A program made the position numbers and the translations under genes. Of a DNA stretch of 5,457 nucleotides, positions 1 to 5,457 are shown one piece after another. Source of the DNA: Planctomycetota bacterium (GTDB lineage: Bacteria; Planctomycetota; Phycisphaerae; WQYP01); assembly GCA_021785155.1 (NCBI GenBank), contig JAJYGE010000508.1, positions 1-5,457 on the forward strand. Direction: 5' to 3'. Each line of letters starts with the position of its first letter. Position 1 is the first letter of the stretch. A model generated the notes under the pieces. It had not been told where the DNA came from. It was given only the letters and a program-made list of their open reading frames with translations, and ran no database searches.

Positions 1-101
1 TGACGCCTGATTTCGTAGATGTGCTGGGAAAAGATCTCTGCAATATGGTACGCACCAATTACGCGCTGTTTTACAATGCGTTCTATCCTGACAAGCGTTG
101 A
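1..101 (+). CDS. C-terminal end of an unidentified protein (5' end outside window)
   Basis: The frame beginning at base 3 is open from the window edge to a TGA at 99-101 and gives about 32 residues ending ALFYNAFYPDKR. The composition is protein-like, with aromatics and balanced charge. The stop lies 10 bp before the best start of the following Sua5-YwlE gene, as expected for tightly packed operon genes. The fragment is too short for me to assign a family. The competing frame from base 19, which would extend the next gene upstream, gives an unconvincing peptide over the same bases, so I prefer this reading. Confidence 0.5.
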   Translation, partial: TPDFVDVLGKDLCNMVRTNYALFYNAFYPDKR

Positions 102-111
102 AGCGCCAAGC

Positions 112-1242
112 ATGGAATTGCCACCAATGAAAGTCATGCCGGTTAAATCCAGCCATCGCACCGCGGATGATCTTGTGTTGCGCGCTGCCGATGCGTTGCG
201 TGCCGGCAAATTGGTGGGACTTCCCACCGAAACGGTTTTCGGGATCGCCGTGAGCATGACGCAAGCATCTGGAATTCAAGCACTGAAAGATGCTCTGGGA
301 GTTCAGGGACATCCGGCATGGGTTATTCATGTTCCCTCAGCCGACTGCGTTGCTCAGTTCGTTTCGCATGTTCCCCCCTTGGCGCGTCGGCTGATCCGAC
401 GTTTGTGGCCCGGACCGGTATCGATTCAATTGCCGGTCGATCATTCCGATGTGGAGCGCCTGACGCGGCGGGTGGGGCGGCAAACAACTGCTGAAGCAAT
501 GGTGGACGGCTGCTTGACGTTGCGCTGCACGGAAATTGAAATAACGCGTGATATTATCAATAGCGTGGGCGAACCGGTGACGATCGTCGGAGCCACAGCT
601 AATCAGCGTGTGGATGCTGCGGAAGATTTGCCTGATTCCTTAAGTCGGCAATTATCTGCTATTGTTGCGGGTCCCGCACCGCGCTATAAAAGTCTTTCCA
701 CGCTCGTGCGAATTACCGGCCATCATCTGGCGGTTCTACGTGAAGGGGCGATCGCAGAACGTGTGATTCGCCGATTGGAAGATATGGTTATTGTTTTCGT
801 ATGCAGCGGCAATACGTGTCGGTCTCCCATGGCGGCCGGGCTGGCGGCGCAAATTTTGTCTGGAAAATTGCATATTCCAGTAGATGAGTTGCCTAATCAG
901 CATGTGCTGGTGCGTTCCGCCGGGGTACATGCCGCCAGCGGCATGCCGGCGGCCCCGGAAGCGGTAAAAGTTGTGGGCGAGATGGGAGCGGATATTCATA
1001 AGCATCGGTCCATGCCGCTGACAGATGATTTATTGCGGCGCGCTGATATGATTTATACTATGACGCAAGCTCATCGCGATGAAATAATAGCCCATGCGCC
1101 GCTTCTGAGCGAAAAGACGTTTACTTTGGACCCTGATGGAGATATTGAAGATCCGATCGGCAAGGGAGAACAGGTTTATCGGAGAACGGCACAACGGCTT
1201 GAAAAACTGATTCGTTACCGCCTTGCGGAGTTGGAATTATGA
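112..1242 (+). CDS. Fusion protein: Sua5/YrdC-type threonylcarbamoyl-AMP synthase domain + YwlE-type low-molecular-weight phosphatase domain
   Basis: A cytosolic protein of about 376 residues (numbered from ATG 112) with two domains. Residues ~15-215 are Sua5/YrdC-like: PTETVFG at 38-44, LWPGPVSI at 98-105, LRC at 137-139, ATAN at 161-164 (usual form SAN), RYKSLSTLV at 191-199 and VLREGAI at 208-214. This family makes threonylcarbamoyl-AMP from threonine, bicarbonate and ATP for tRNA t6A. Residues ~225-376 are a low-molecular-weight phosphatase: P-loop CSGNTCRS at 231-238 (nucleophile C231, R237) and the general-acid motif DPIG with D347. Threonine at 235, where tyrosine phosphatases usually have Ile, is the mark of YwlE protein-arginine phosphatases. 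The usual KxR motif of the Sua5 half is not seen: residues 58-68 read LKDALGVQGHP. An open frame reaches back to base 19 but overlaps the upstream gene. ATG 112, 127 or 136 are all possible starts, none with a strong ribosome binding site. The stop overlaps the rpiB start (ATGA). Such fusions are, to my knowledge, typical of planctomycetes. Confidence 0.9.
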   Translation: MELPPMKVMPVKSSHRTADDLVLRAADALRAGKLVGLPTETVFGIAVSMTQASGIQALKDALGVQGHPAWVIHVPSADCVAQFVSHVPPLARRLIRRLWPGPVSIQLPVDHSDVERLTRRVGRQTTAEAMVDGCLTLRCTEIEITRDIINSVGEPVTIVGATANQRVDAAEDLPDSLSRQLSAIVAGPAPRYKSLSTLVRITGHHLAVLREGAIAERVIRRLEDMVIVFVCSGNTCRSPMAAGLAAQILSGKLHIPVDELPNQHVLVRSAGVHAASGMPAAPEAVKVVGEMGADIHKHRSMPLTDDLLRRADMIYTMTQAHRDEIIAHAPLLSEKTFTLDPDGDIEDPIGKGEQVYRRTAQRLEKLIRYRLAELEL

Positions 1243-1724
1243 ACATCGCCCTGGCTTGCGATCATCGTGGGTTTAATATCAAGCTGCAGCTTATTGAACA
1301 GTTGCGGGTGGAAGGCCATGGCGCGGAGGATTTTGGTGCCTTTGACGCCAAGGCTTGTGACTACCCTGATTTTGCGGTACCCGCGTCACTTGCTATCGTG
1401 GAAGGCAAGGCGCAATTGGCTATTTTGCTTGATGGCAGCGGCATCGGTATGTCGATTGTCGCCAATAAAATTCCGGGTATTCGCGCCGCCATTTGCCACG
1501 ATGAATTAACTGCCGAAATTTCCCGCCGATATAACGATGCCAACGTACTGTGCCTGGCGGTGGATTTGCTGGGTGGCGAATTAATACGCCGCATTGTTTC
1601 GGCCTGGTTAAAAGCTCCCTTTGAAGATGGCCGACACGCGCGCCGGGTCGAGAAGATCGGCGAACTGGAACATCGGCTTTTTTCAGATATTCCTGGCGCT
1701 TTAAGCAAGCTTAAAAGCAATTAA
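1239..1724 (+). CDS. rpiB: RpiB/LacA/LacB-family sugar-phosphate isomerase with altered active site
   Basis: A 161-residue cytosolic protein, close to the usual length of ribose-5-phosphate isomerase B, which interconverts ribose 5-phosphate and ribulose 5-phosphate. Family marks are CDHRGF at 7-12, DYPDFA at 41-46, GSGIGMSIVANKIPGIRAA at 66-84, NDANVL at 99-104 and the phosphate-binding GRHARRV at 131-137 (R132, R136). Two residues differ from the E. coli enzyme. Asp65 stands where the catalytic Cys66 (ICGTG) is expected, and Tyr98 where the ring-opening His99 (RQHND) is expected. The product may therefore use Asp65 as base, act on another sugar phosphate, or be weakly active. The family call is firm; the substrate is not. 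The ATG overlaps the preceding TGA by 4 bp, and GGAG at 1227-1230 lies 8 bp upstream, so translation is probably coupled to the fusion gene. Bacillus has the same order (ywlC, ywlE, ywlF). Confidence 0.9.
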   Translation: MNIALACDHRGFNIKLQLIEQLRVEGHGAEDFGAFDAKACDYPDFAVPASLAIVEGKAQLAILLDGSGIGMSIVANKIPGIRAAICHDELTAEISRRYNDANVLCLAVDLLGGELIRRIVSAWLKAPFEDGRHARRVEKIGELEHRLFSDIPGALSKLKSN

Positions 1725-1744
1725 GTCCTTCCAATATGACTCTT

Positions 1745-1748
1745 GGAG
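1745..1748 (+). promoter_or_regulatory. Ribosome binding site supporting an ATA start for the HIT gene
   Basis: GGAG, six bases (CGTTGA) before the ATA at 1755-1757, which is ideal Shine-Dalgarno spacing. It lies in the 30-bp gap after rpiB. The TGA at 1752-1754 closes the HIT frame immediately upstream. No ATG, GTG or TTG occurs in frame between that stop and the conserved ECIFC motif, so this site decides the start. A TTG at 1751 is only two bases from the GGAG and in the wrong frame. Confidence 0.6.
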
Positions 1749-1754
1749 CGTTGA

Positions 1755-2228
1755 ATATCAGAGCAATCCCATCGCAGTGCGGAATGTATTTTCTGCCGAA
1801 TTATCGCCGGCGAAGTTCCCTGCCATAAAATTTTTGAAAATCAGAACATTCTTTGTTTTCTCGATGTTGGGCCTGTCGTTACTGGCCACACTTTGGTAAT
1901 TCCTAAGCGCCATATTCGTAATATTTTCGATATGCCGCCGGAGATTAGTGCCGAGTTGGGTTGCCAACTACCTGCACTTGCGGGTGCCGTTTGCGCCGCC
2001 GTCAATGCCCCCGCGTGCCATATTCTTCTCAACAGCGGTGTTGAAGCCATGCAATCTGTCCACCATGCACATTACCACATCATTCCGCGTAAAACTGGAG
2101 ACGGGTTTTTTGTCCCTTGGAATCCTGGTAAGCTCGAAACGCTCGATGCTCAAGGCATGATCGGTCGAATACGTGATAAATACGTAAATACGAATACGGG
2201 CGTTGCTGGACGTCCGGACGATAAATAA
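1755..2228 (+). CDS. HIT-family (HINT-type) nucleotide hydrolase, probable ATA start
   Basis: A histidine-triad protein of about 157 residues. Members of this branch hydrolyse purine nucleoside phosphoramidates or related adenylylated compounds in the cytosol. The catalytic triad motif HAHYHIIPR is at 104-112 (H104, H106, H108). The N-terminal half is also intact: ECIFCRIIAGEVP at 10-22 with the CxxC pair C11/C14, then FLDVGPVVTGHTLVIPKRH, all characteristic of HINT proteins. A start at the in-frame TTG 1893 would remove residues 1-46, including the nucleotide-binding strands, so it is almost certainly wrong. The only codons between the stop at 1752-1754 and ECIFC are ATA TCA GAG CAA TCC CAT CGC AGT GCG. 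ATA has a well-placed GGAG, giving an N-terminus (M)SEQSHRSAECIFC. Alternatives are a start codon lost by a G-to-A change, or a sequencing error. It is probably in the same operon as rpiB. Confidence 0.85.
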   Translation: MSEQSHRSAECIFCRIIAGEVPCHKIFENQNILCFLDVGPVVTGHTLVIPKRHIRNIFDMPPEISAELGCQLPALAGAVCAAVNAPACHILLNSGVEAMQSVHHAHYHIIPRKTGDGFFVPWNPGKLETLDAQGMIGRIRDKYVNTNTGVAGRPDDK

Positions 2229-2251
2229 TTCGTTAAAACGAAAAAAAGTTG

Positions 2252-2274
2252 AGCAGCCATTGCAAACTGCTTTT
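2252..2274 (+). terminator. Weak candidate terminator after the HIT gene
   Basis: AGCAG (2252-2256) can pair with CTGCT (2267-2271) around a 10-base loop, followed by TTTT. The stem is only 5 bp and the T run is short, so termination here would be inefficient at best. It overlaps the promoter candidate at 2260-2288. Both cannot be assumed. Confidence 0.2.
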
Positions 2275-2288
2275 ACAGGACTTAAACT
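2260..2288 (+). promoter_or_regulatory. Candidate sigma70-like promoter for the glycosyltransferase gene
   Basis: TTGCAA (2260-2265) and TAAACT (2283-2288) each match four of six consensus positions, with a 17-bp spacer. The site lies in the only gap over 100 bp between + strand genes, about 75 bp before the ATG start. Such partial matches are common by chance, so this is only a suggestion that the glycosyltransferase has its own promoter. Confidence 0.25.
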
Positions 2289-2361
2289 TCCAAACAGGGG
2301 CGAGGTTTGGGGTTAGGTGTTTTGAAGAAGGAACCAGTTGACTGGCTCGGGATATGGACTG

Positions 2362-3903
2362 ATGCAAGAAACGTTACAGTTTGTTCCAATTACGCTTTAT
2401 TTTCTATGCTTGATCGTACTGACGATTTATGGCATGCACCGATACTGGGAATTATTTCTGTACTACCGCAATTCCCAGAAAACGCCGGCCAAGCCGACTG
2501 AATTTGTAACGCTGCCGCGCGTAACTGTGCAACTGCCGTTATTTAATGAACGCTACGTTGCCCAACGGGTCATTACTGCGGTGTGCGCCTTAGATTACCC
2601 TCGCGAACTGCTGCAAATTCAGGTACTGGACGATTCCACGGATTGCTCCGCCCAAATGGCGCGCGTGACGTGTGAGCAATTCCGGCACTTGGGATTTGAT
2701 GTTCAATATATTCATCGTGCCAATCGCACGGGATTTAAGGCCGGTGCACTGGAAAATGGTTCGGCCCGTGCGACCGGCGAATTCATAGCAATATTCGACG
2801 CTGATTTTGTGCCTCGTCCCGATATGTTGCGGGCCGTGATACATGAATTTACCGATCCGGAGATCGGTTGCGTGCAAACCCGTTGGGAGCATCTCAATCG
2901 AACCCAATCGCTGTTGACCAGATCTCAGGCGATTTTTCTCGATGGCCATTTTGTCATTGAGCATACCGCCCGCAGTCGCAGCGGCAGATTTATCAATTTC
3001 AACGGAACCGGCGGCGTGTGGAGGAAATCGGCTATTGCTGATGCCGGCGGCTGGCAGCATGATACATTAACTGAGGATATGGACCTTTCGTATCGTGCAC
3101 AGTTGCGTGGTTGGAAGATCAAATATCTGGGTGATATAACGTCCCCGGCGGAGTTGCCGCCGGAAATCACCGCCTTCAAGCAGCAGCAGCATCGGTGGAC
3201 AAAAGGCAGTGTCCAAACCGCAGTGAAATTGCTTCCGACAGTGTTGCGATCAGCGCAACCGCGATCCGTCAAAATTGAGGCCTTTTTTCACCTTACCTCT
3301 GGCGTGGTGTATCCGATGGCGGTACTGGTTGCGATTCTGTTTTTTCCCGCATTTTGTTTCGCCGGTGCTGGCGTGCTTTCCGCGGAATATCCAGTTCTGT
3401 GGTTGATAATGTCGGTTCTTTTCACGATTCTGACTTTTTCCGCCGGTACGTTTTACGTTGTTGCCCAGAGGGAAATCAAAGAGAATTATCTGGCCGGCGT
3501 TCTGCTGGTTCCCTTTTTAATGGCTATAGGCATGGGCATTAGTTTGGCCAACGCCATAGCGGTAATGGAGGGACTGCTTGGTCATCAGAGTGAATTTGTG
3601 CGAACGCCCAAATACGGTGTGGGCGTGAACGAATCATCCGATCAATGGAAACGGCGCGCCGGTACCTTTGCGCACAAGGCCCAGTGGCTTCCATTTGCGG
3701 AATTGGCCATTGGTCTGTATTTACTTGCGTGTGTGATTATTTCCCTGTGGTTTAATCGTGCGGCCTCGTGTGTGCCATTCATGCTTGTTTTCATGTTTGG
3801 ATATCTTTATGTTGGCGGTTTGTCGCTGCACCGGCTGTGGCTTTCAAGTCGAAATGCAAAAATTGAAATTTTAGAGATCATGACACCGGCTCCCGTCGTA
3901 TAG
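2362..3903 (+). CDS. Membrane-bound family 2 glycosyltransferase, cellulose synthase-like A (CSLA) type
   Basis: A processive beta-glycosyltransferase expected in the inner membrane, polymerising a nucleotide sugar (GDP-mannose or UDP-glucose type) and extruding a beta-glycan. It is 513 residues from ATG 2362, or 521 from TTG 2338; numbers below use the longer form. There is one membrane segment at ~14-32, then a cytosolic catalytic domain at ~60-310: LDDS at 97-100, FDADF at 153-157 (DxD), FNGTGGVWR at 221-229, TEDMD at 245-249 and QQHRW at 283-287 (QxxRW). Further hydrophobic segments lie near 317-345, 353-376, 385-409, 448-470 and 478-496. The phrases QVLDDSTD, FNGTGGVW, GWK..YLGD and QQHRW resemble plant CSLA/CSLC enzymes more than bacterial BcsA. 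There is no PilZ domain, so no direct c-di-GMP control is visible. TTG 2338 has a good AAGGA five bases upstream, while ATG 2362 has a weaker GGGA but fits the family N-terminus better. No BcsB-like partner is in the window. The product polysaccharide is unknown. Confidence 0.9.
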   Translation: MQETLQFVPITLYFLCLIVLTIYGMHRYWELFLYYRNSQKTPAKPTEFVTLPRVTVQLPLFNERYVAQRVITAVCALDYPRELLQIQVLDDSTDCSAQMARVTCEQFRHLGFDVQYIHRANRTGFKAGALENGSARATGEFIAIFDADFVPRPDMLRAVIHEFTDPEIGCVQTRWEHLNRTQSLLTRSQAIFLDGHFVIEHTARSRSGRFINFNGTGGVWRKSAIADAGGWQHDTLTEDMDLSYRAQLRGWKIKYLGDITSPAELPPEITAFKQQQHRWTKGSVQTAVKLLPTVLRSAQPRSVKIEAFFHLTSGVVYPMAVLVAILFFPAFCFAGAGVLSAEYPVLWLIMSVLFTILTFSAGTFYVVAQREIKENYLAGVLLVPFLMAIGMGISLANAIAVMEGLLGHQSEFVRTPKYGVGVNESSDQWKRRAGTFAHKAQWLPFAELAIGLYLLACVIISLWFNRAASCVPFMLVFMFGYLYVGGLSLHRLWLSSRNAKIEILEIMTPAPVV

Positions 3904-3956
3904 ACATTCAGTTGTTTTTGGAATTCAGAAAAACCTTTGATTTATGGAGTTAATTG

Positions 3957-4523
3957 ATGAATCCCACCGTTAGAATTGGCGTCGCCTCTTTTATTCTCGG
4001 TGCAGTGCTTACAACAACACTGCTGGTTTTTCACCCCATGCGCCCGCTGGTGGCTAAAGCGCCGGCAGCAGCGCCAGTCGCTTCCATGAAGCCGGTCTAT
4101 GTGCATATGGATGGAGCCAATGCGTTTGTGGAATCCGTCATCGCTGTGGCACCGGGTGAGCCGGTGATTTTTGTCAATGAAGATACCGGTGCTCACATGG
4201 TCAATGGCTATTTTCCGCTGACCGGCAAGCCGAATACCGCTATTAATTCCGGTATGCTCATGGGTACAACCGGCCCCAAAGCCGGAGTACACACCTACAA
4301 ATTGGTTCTTACCAAACCCGGAATATATCCCTATTACTGCCCGGTTCACGCCATTCTTTCGACGATTTATCATCACAGCGTGCAGCCAGCCCATCGACCG
4401 GGCGTACACGGATTTCCCGGTGCCATGGCTGGTGTCATTATTGTCACCACTGATCGTGCGTTGATTGCACAAAATCCGCCAAGCAGCAAAAAAAAGATTC
4501 TCTCGGATTATTTTGGCGGATAA
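3957..4523 (+). CDS. Membrane-anchored or secreted cupredoxin (plastocyanin-like copper protein)
   Basis: A 188-residue protein with a hydrophobic N-terminal segment (~8-25) acting as signal or anchor, an Ala/Pro-rich linker (32-43) and a cupredoxin domain from ~46 to 165. The likely type 1 copper ligands are H80 (in GAH), C128 and H131 (YYCPVH), and M157 (AMAG before the last strand GVIIV). It probably carries single electrons or binds copper on the outer face of the inner membrane. Between H131 and M157 there are 25 residues instead of the usual few, with extra histidines at 139, 140, 146 and 151. This could be a family-specific insert or a second metal site. ATG 3957 is preferred over the adjoining TTG 3954 because GGAG at 3946-3949 is seven bases upstream. 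The 53-bp gap after the glycosyltransferase shows no clear terminator, so the two may be co-transcribed. The tail (~172-188) is polar and lysine-containing, with no recognised motif. Confidence 0.85.
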   Translation: MNPTVRIGVASFILGAVLTTTLLVFHPMRPLVAKAPAAAPVASMKPVYVHMDGANAFVESVIAVAPGEPVIFVNEDTGAHMVNGYFPLTGKPNTAINSGMLMGTTGPKAGVHTYKLVLTKPGIYPYYCPVHAILSTIYHHSVQPAHRPGVHGFPGAMAGVIIVTTDRALIAQNPPSSKKKILSDYFGG

Positions 4524-4550
4524 TTTATTCAAGCCGTCATAAAATGAATC

Positions 4551-4598
4551 AGGTTCGGAGCCACCGCAATAGAGGATGATATTGCCGTGGCTCCGCCT
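4551..4598. terminator. Long hairpin between convergent genes, probable transcription terminator
   Basis: Arms 4557-4571 (GGAGCCACCGCAATA) and 4580-4594 (TATTGCCGTGGCTCC) pair over 15 positions with a single C-C mismatch and an 8-base loop, GAGGATGA. The stem extends by C4556-G4595 and, past a TT bulge, AGG 4551-4553 with CCT 4596-4598. It sits 27 bp after the cupredoxin stop and 6 bp after the end of the opposite-strand gene. On the - strand it is followed by a T-rich run (GATTCATTTTATG). On the + strand there is no T run. It probably serves both genes, the - strand one better. A shorter alternative, GGCTC (4589-4593) with GAGCC (4601-4605), would compete with the main stem. Confidence 0.65.
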
Positions 4599-4604
4599 CA
4601 GAGC

Positions 4605-5447
4605 CTAACGGTACTGATAATGTTTCACTACGACCGTCCATCCGGAACCCGGTGGTGATAGATGAAAATCATGCCGCATTGTCCTGTTAACGACAATCTT
4701 GCTTAGCGTTGCCGTGGTCGGGGTGCCGTCAGGATCCGTGCGAATAATCTCAACTGGCAACCATATTCGGGTGTTTATCCAAAAGTCCACTTCCACAAAG
4801 GTAAATGCCGATTTATCACGCGGAATGAGTTTCAGGCCAACGGTATGCGGGGGCATTTTTTTACTTTTCAGCAATTGAATATGAAATTCCTTTTCCACAT
4901 CCGATGGTTTTTGCCCGATGGGAATGGGTATCGGCCCCTGACCGAGCCGCAACGGATTGAATTGTTTGCCCGGCGGCGCGATCTCAATTTTACGGAATAT
5001 TTTGGCGCTGCCATTGCGATCGATAAGCCAGTGTCCGTCAAAAACAATATCATGATCCGCGTGGCGCTTGGCAATAGCACCATCAACGACCAGCATGTCA
5101 AAACGAATATCAAACCTGGTTTTTCCTTTGCTCTGCTGATACCAGATATGACCGATATTCATATCTTTTTCATCGGTTCGTAAATGATGCACCTGTACCA
5201 CCAGATGAGCCTGAAAATTATGCAAGGTGGTGCCGCGCTGCTGCAACTCTTTTAGAATCATATGAATCTTTGACTGCTCTGATGCAATGCTTACTGTCAC
5301 TATGGATGTTGAGGGACCGGCTGGGTGATGTGCGTTTATGGCTTGTACCTGGCCGCCGGCGGATGCCAGCAGGAAAGGCGCGATGGCAGAGAGATTCCGG
5401 ATTGTGTCGAACAGCGTGTATGGAAAATTCCGGGATGAATGTTTCAT
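4605..5447 (-). CDS. Secreted LolA-like protein (outer-membrane lipoprotein-sorting family)
   Basis: A 280-residue exported protein transcribed toward the cupredoxin. The N-terminus has basic residues, a hydrophobic stretch at ~19-31 and a plausible signal-peptidase site near VQA (34-36), so the mature protein is expected in the periplasm. The rest resembles a LolA/LppX beta-fold: KGKTRFDIRFD at 107-117, DGHWLIDRNGSAKIFRKIEI at 137-156, NPLRLGQGPIPIPIGQ at 164-179 and a late VDFWINTRIWLPVEI at 220-234. The pattern of 'linked to a sugar/lipid, model, then DxWxxxxxWLPV' is common in planctomycete proteins annotated as lipoprotein-sorting or LolA-like. The assignment rests on recalled family resemblance. 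True lipoprotein carriage is not shown, and no LolB or LolCDE gene is nearby. ATG at 5447-5445 lies 10 bp from the window edge, so its ribosome binding site and promoter cannot be judged. It ends at TAG (4607-4605), close to the hairpin. Confidence 0.7.
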   Translation of the reverse strand: MKHSSRNFPYTLFDTIRNLSAIAPFLLASAGGQVQAINAHHPAGPSTSIVTVSIASEQSKIHMILKELQQRGTTLHNFQAHLVVQVHHLRTDEKDMNIGHIWYQQSKGKTRFDIRFDMLVVDGAIAKRHADHDIVFDGHWLIDRNGSAKIFRKIEIAPPGKQFNPLRLGQGPIPIPIGQKPSDVEKEFHIQLLKSKKMPPHTVGLKLIPRDKSAFTFVEVDFWINTRIWLPVEIIRTDPDGTPTTATLSKIVVNRTMRHDFHLSPPGSGWTVVVKHYQYR

Positions 5448-5457
5448 TGCTTTATGG

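Noticed and set aside
19..111. N-terminal extension of the Sua5-YwlE frame back to ATG 19 (31 extra residues)
   Set aside because: It overlaps a more protein-like end of an upstream gene in another frame (stop 99-101), and the peptide has no resemblance to Sua5 N-termini.
1736..1831. ATG at 1736 as the start of the HIT gene
   Set aside because: It is in a different frame from ECIFC and runs into TAA near 1826. It has no ribosome binding site and would need a frameshift.
1893..2228. Short HIT protein starting at TTG 1893
   Set aside because: The same frame encodes the conserved HINT N-terminus for about 46 residues upstream, and TTG 1893 has no good ribosome binding site.
2290..2310. CCAAAC / GTTTGG inverted repeat before the glycosyltransferase, as an operator or terminator
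   Set aside because: The stem is only 6 bp with a 9-base loop, no T run follows and no second copy is seen. It could easily be chance.
2590..3060. Long - strand open frames inside the glycosyltransferase, and similar ones opposite rpiB and the cupredoxin
   Set aside because: They mirror strongly conserved + strand genes, show no family motifs and have no promoters or ribosome binding sites. They are shadows.
3914..3934. GTTTTT / AAAAAC hairpin after the glycosyltransferase as a terminator
   Set aside because: The pairing is almost all A-T and too weak, with no following T run.
4845..5183. + strand frame of 112 residues opposite the LolA-like gene
   Set aside because: It has no recognisable domain, and the opposite frame has a signal peptide and family-like motifs across its whole length.

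Overview
The window looks like chromosomal DNA of a Planctomycetota bacterium, perhaps of the Phycisphaerae. This is inferred from gene content, not from a marker gene. The main reasons are a single protein joining a Sua5/YrdC domain to a YwlE-type phosphatase, and a LolA-fold secreted protein with a planctomycete-like 'GQGPIPIPIGQ' segment. Base composition looks even along the window. I see no transposase, tRNA, rRNA, CRISPR array or phage gene.

Layout. Bases 1-101 hold the 3' end of an unidentified + strand gene. Next on the + strand come the Sua5-YwlE fusion (about 112-1242), an RpiB-family sugar-phosphate isomerase overlapping it by 4 bp (1239-1724), and a HIT-family nucleotide hydrolase 30 bp further on. 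The HIT frame is intact only if translation starts at an ATA codon (1755-2228). These three are probably one transcription unit. After a gap of about 130 bp comes a membrane-bound family 2 glycosyltransferase resembling plant CSLA mannan synthases (2362-3903, or from TTG 2338), then a membrane-anchored cupredoxin (3957-4523). A LolA-like secreted protein on the - strand (5447-4605) converges on the cupredoxin, and a strong hairpin (4551-4598) lies between the two stops.

How the genes relate. The order Sua5 - arginine phosphatase - RpiB matches Bacillus ywlC-ywlE-ywlF, here with the first two fused. The Sua5 part would make threonylcarbamoyl-AMP for tRNA t6A, and the phosphatase part would remove phosphate from protein arginine. 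Both the Sua5 half and the RpiB protein lack residues normally used for binding or catalysis, so the ancestral activities may have changed. The last three genes concern the cell envelope: polysaccharide synthesis, copper protein, and a lipoprotein-carrier-like fold. I see no strong evidence that they form one pathway.

There is no clear-cut new defence or mobile system here. The points most worth a second look are the ATA start of the HIT gene, the altered active sites of RpiB and the Sua5 domain, the expanded copper-ligand loop of the cupredoxin, and the CSLA-like synthase.
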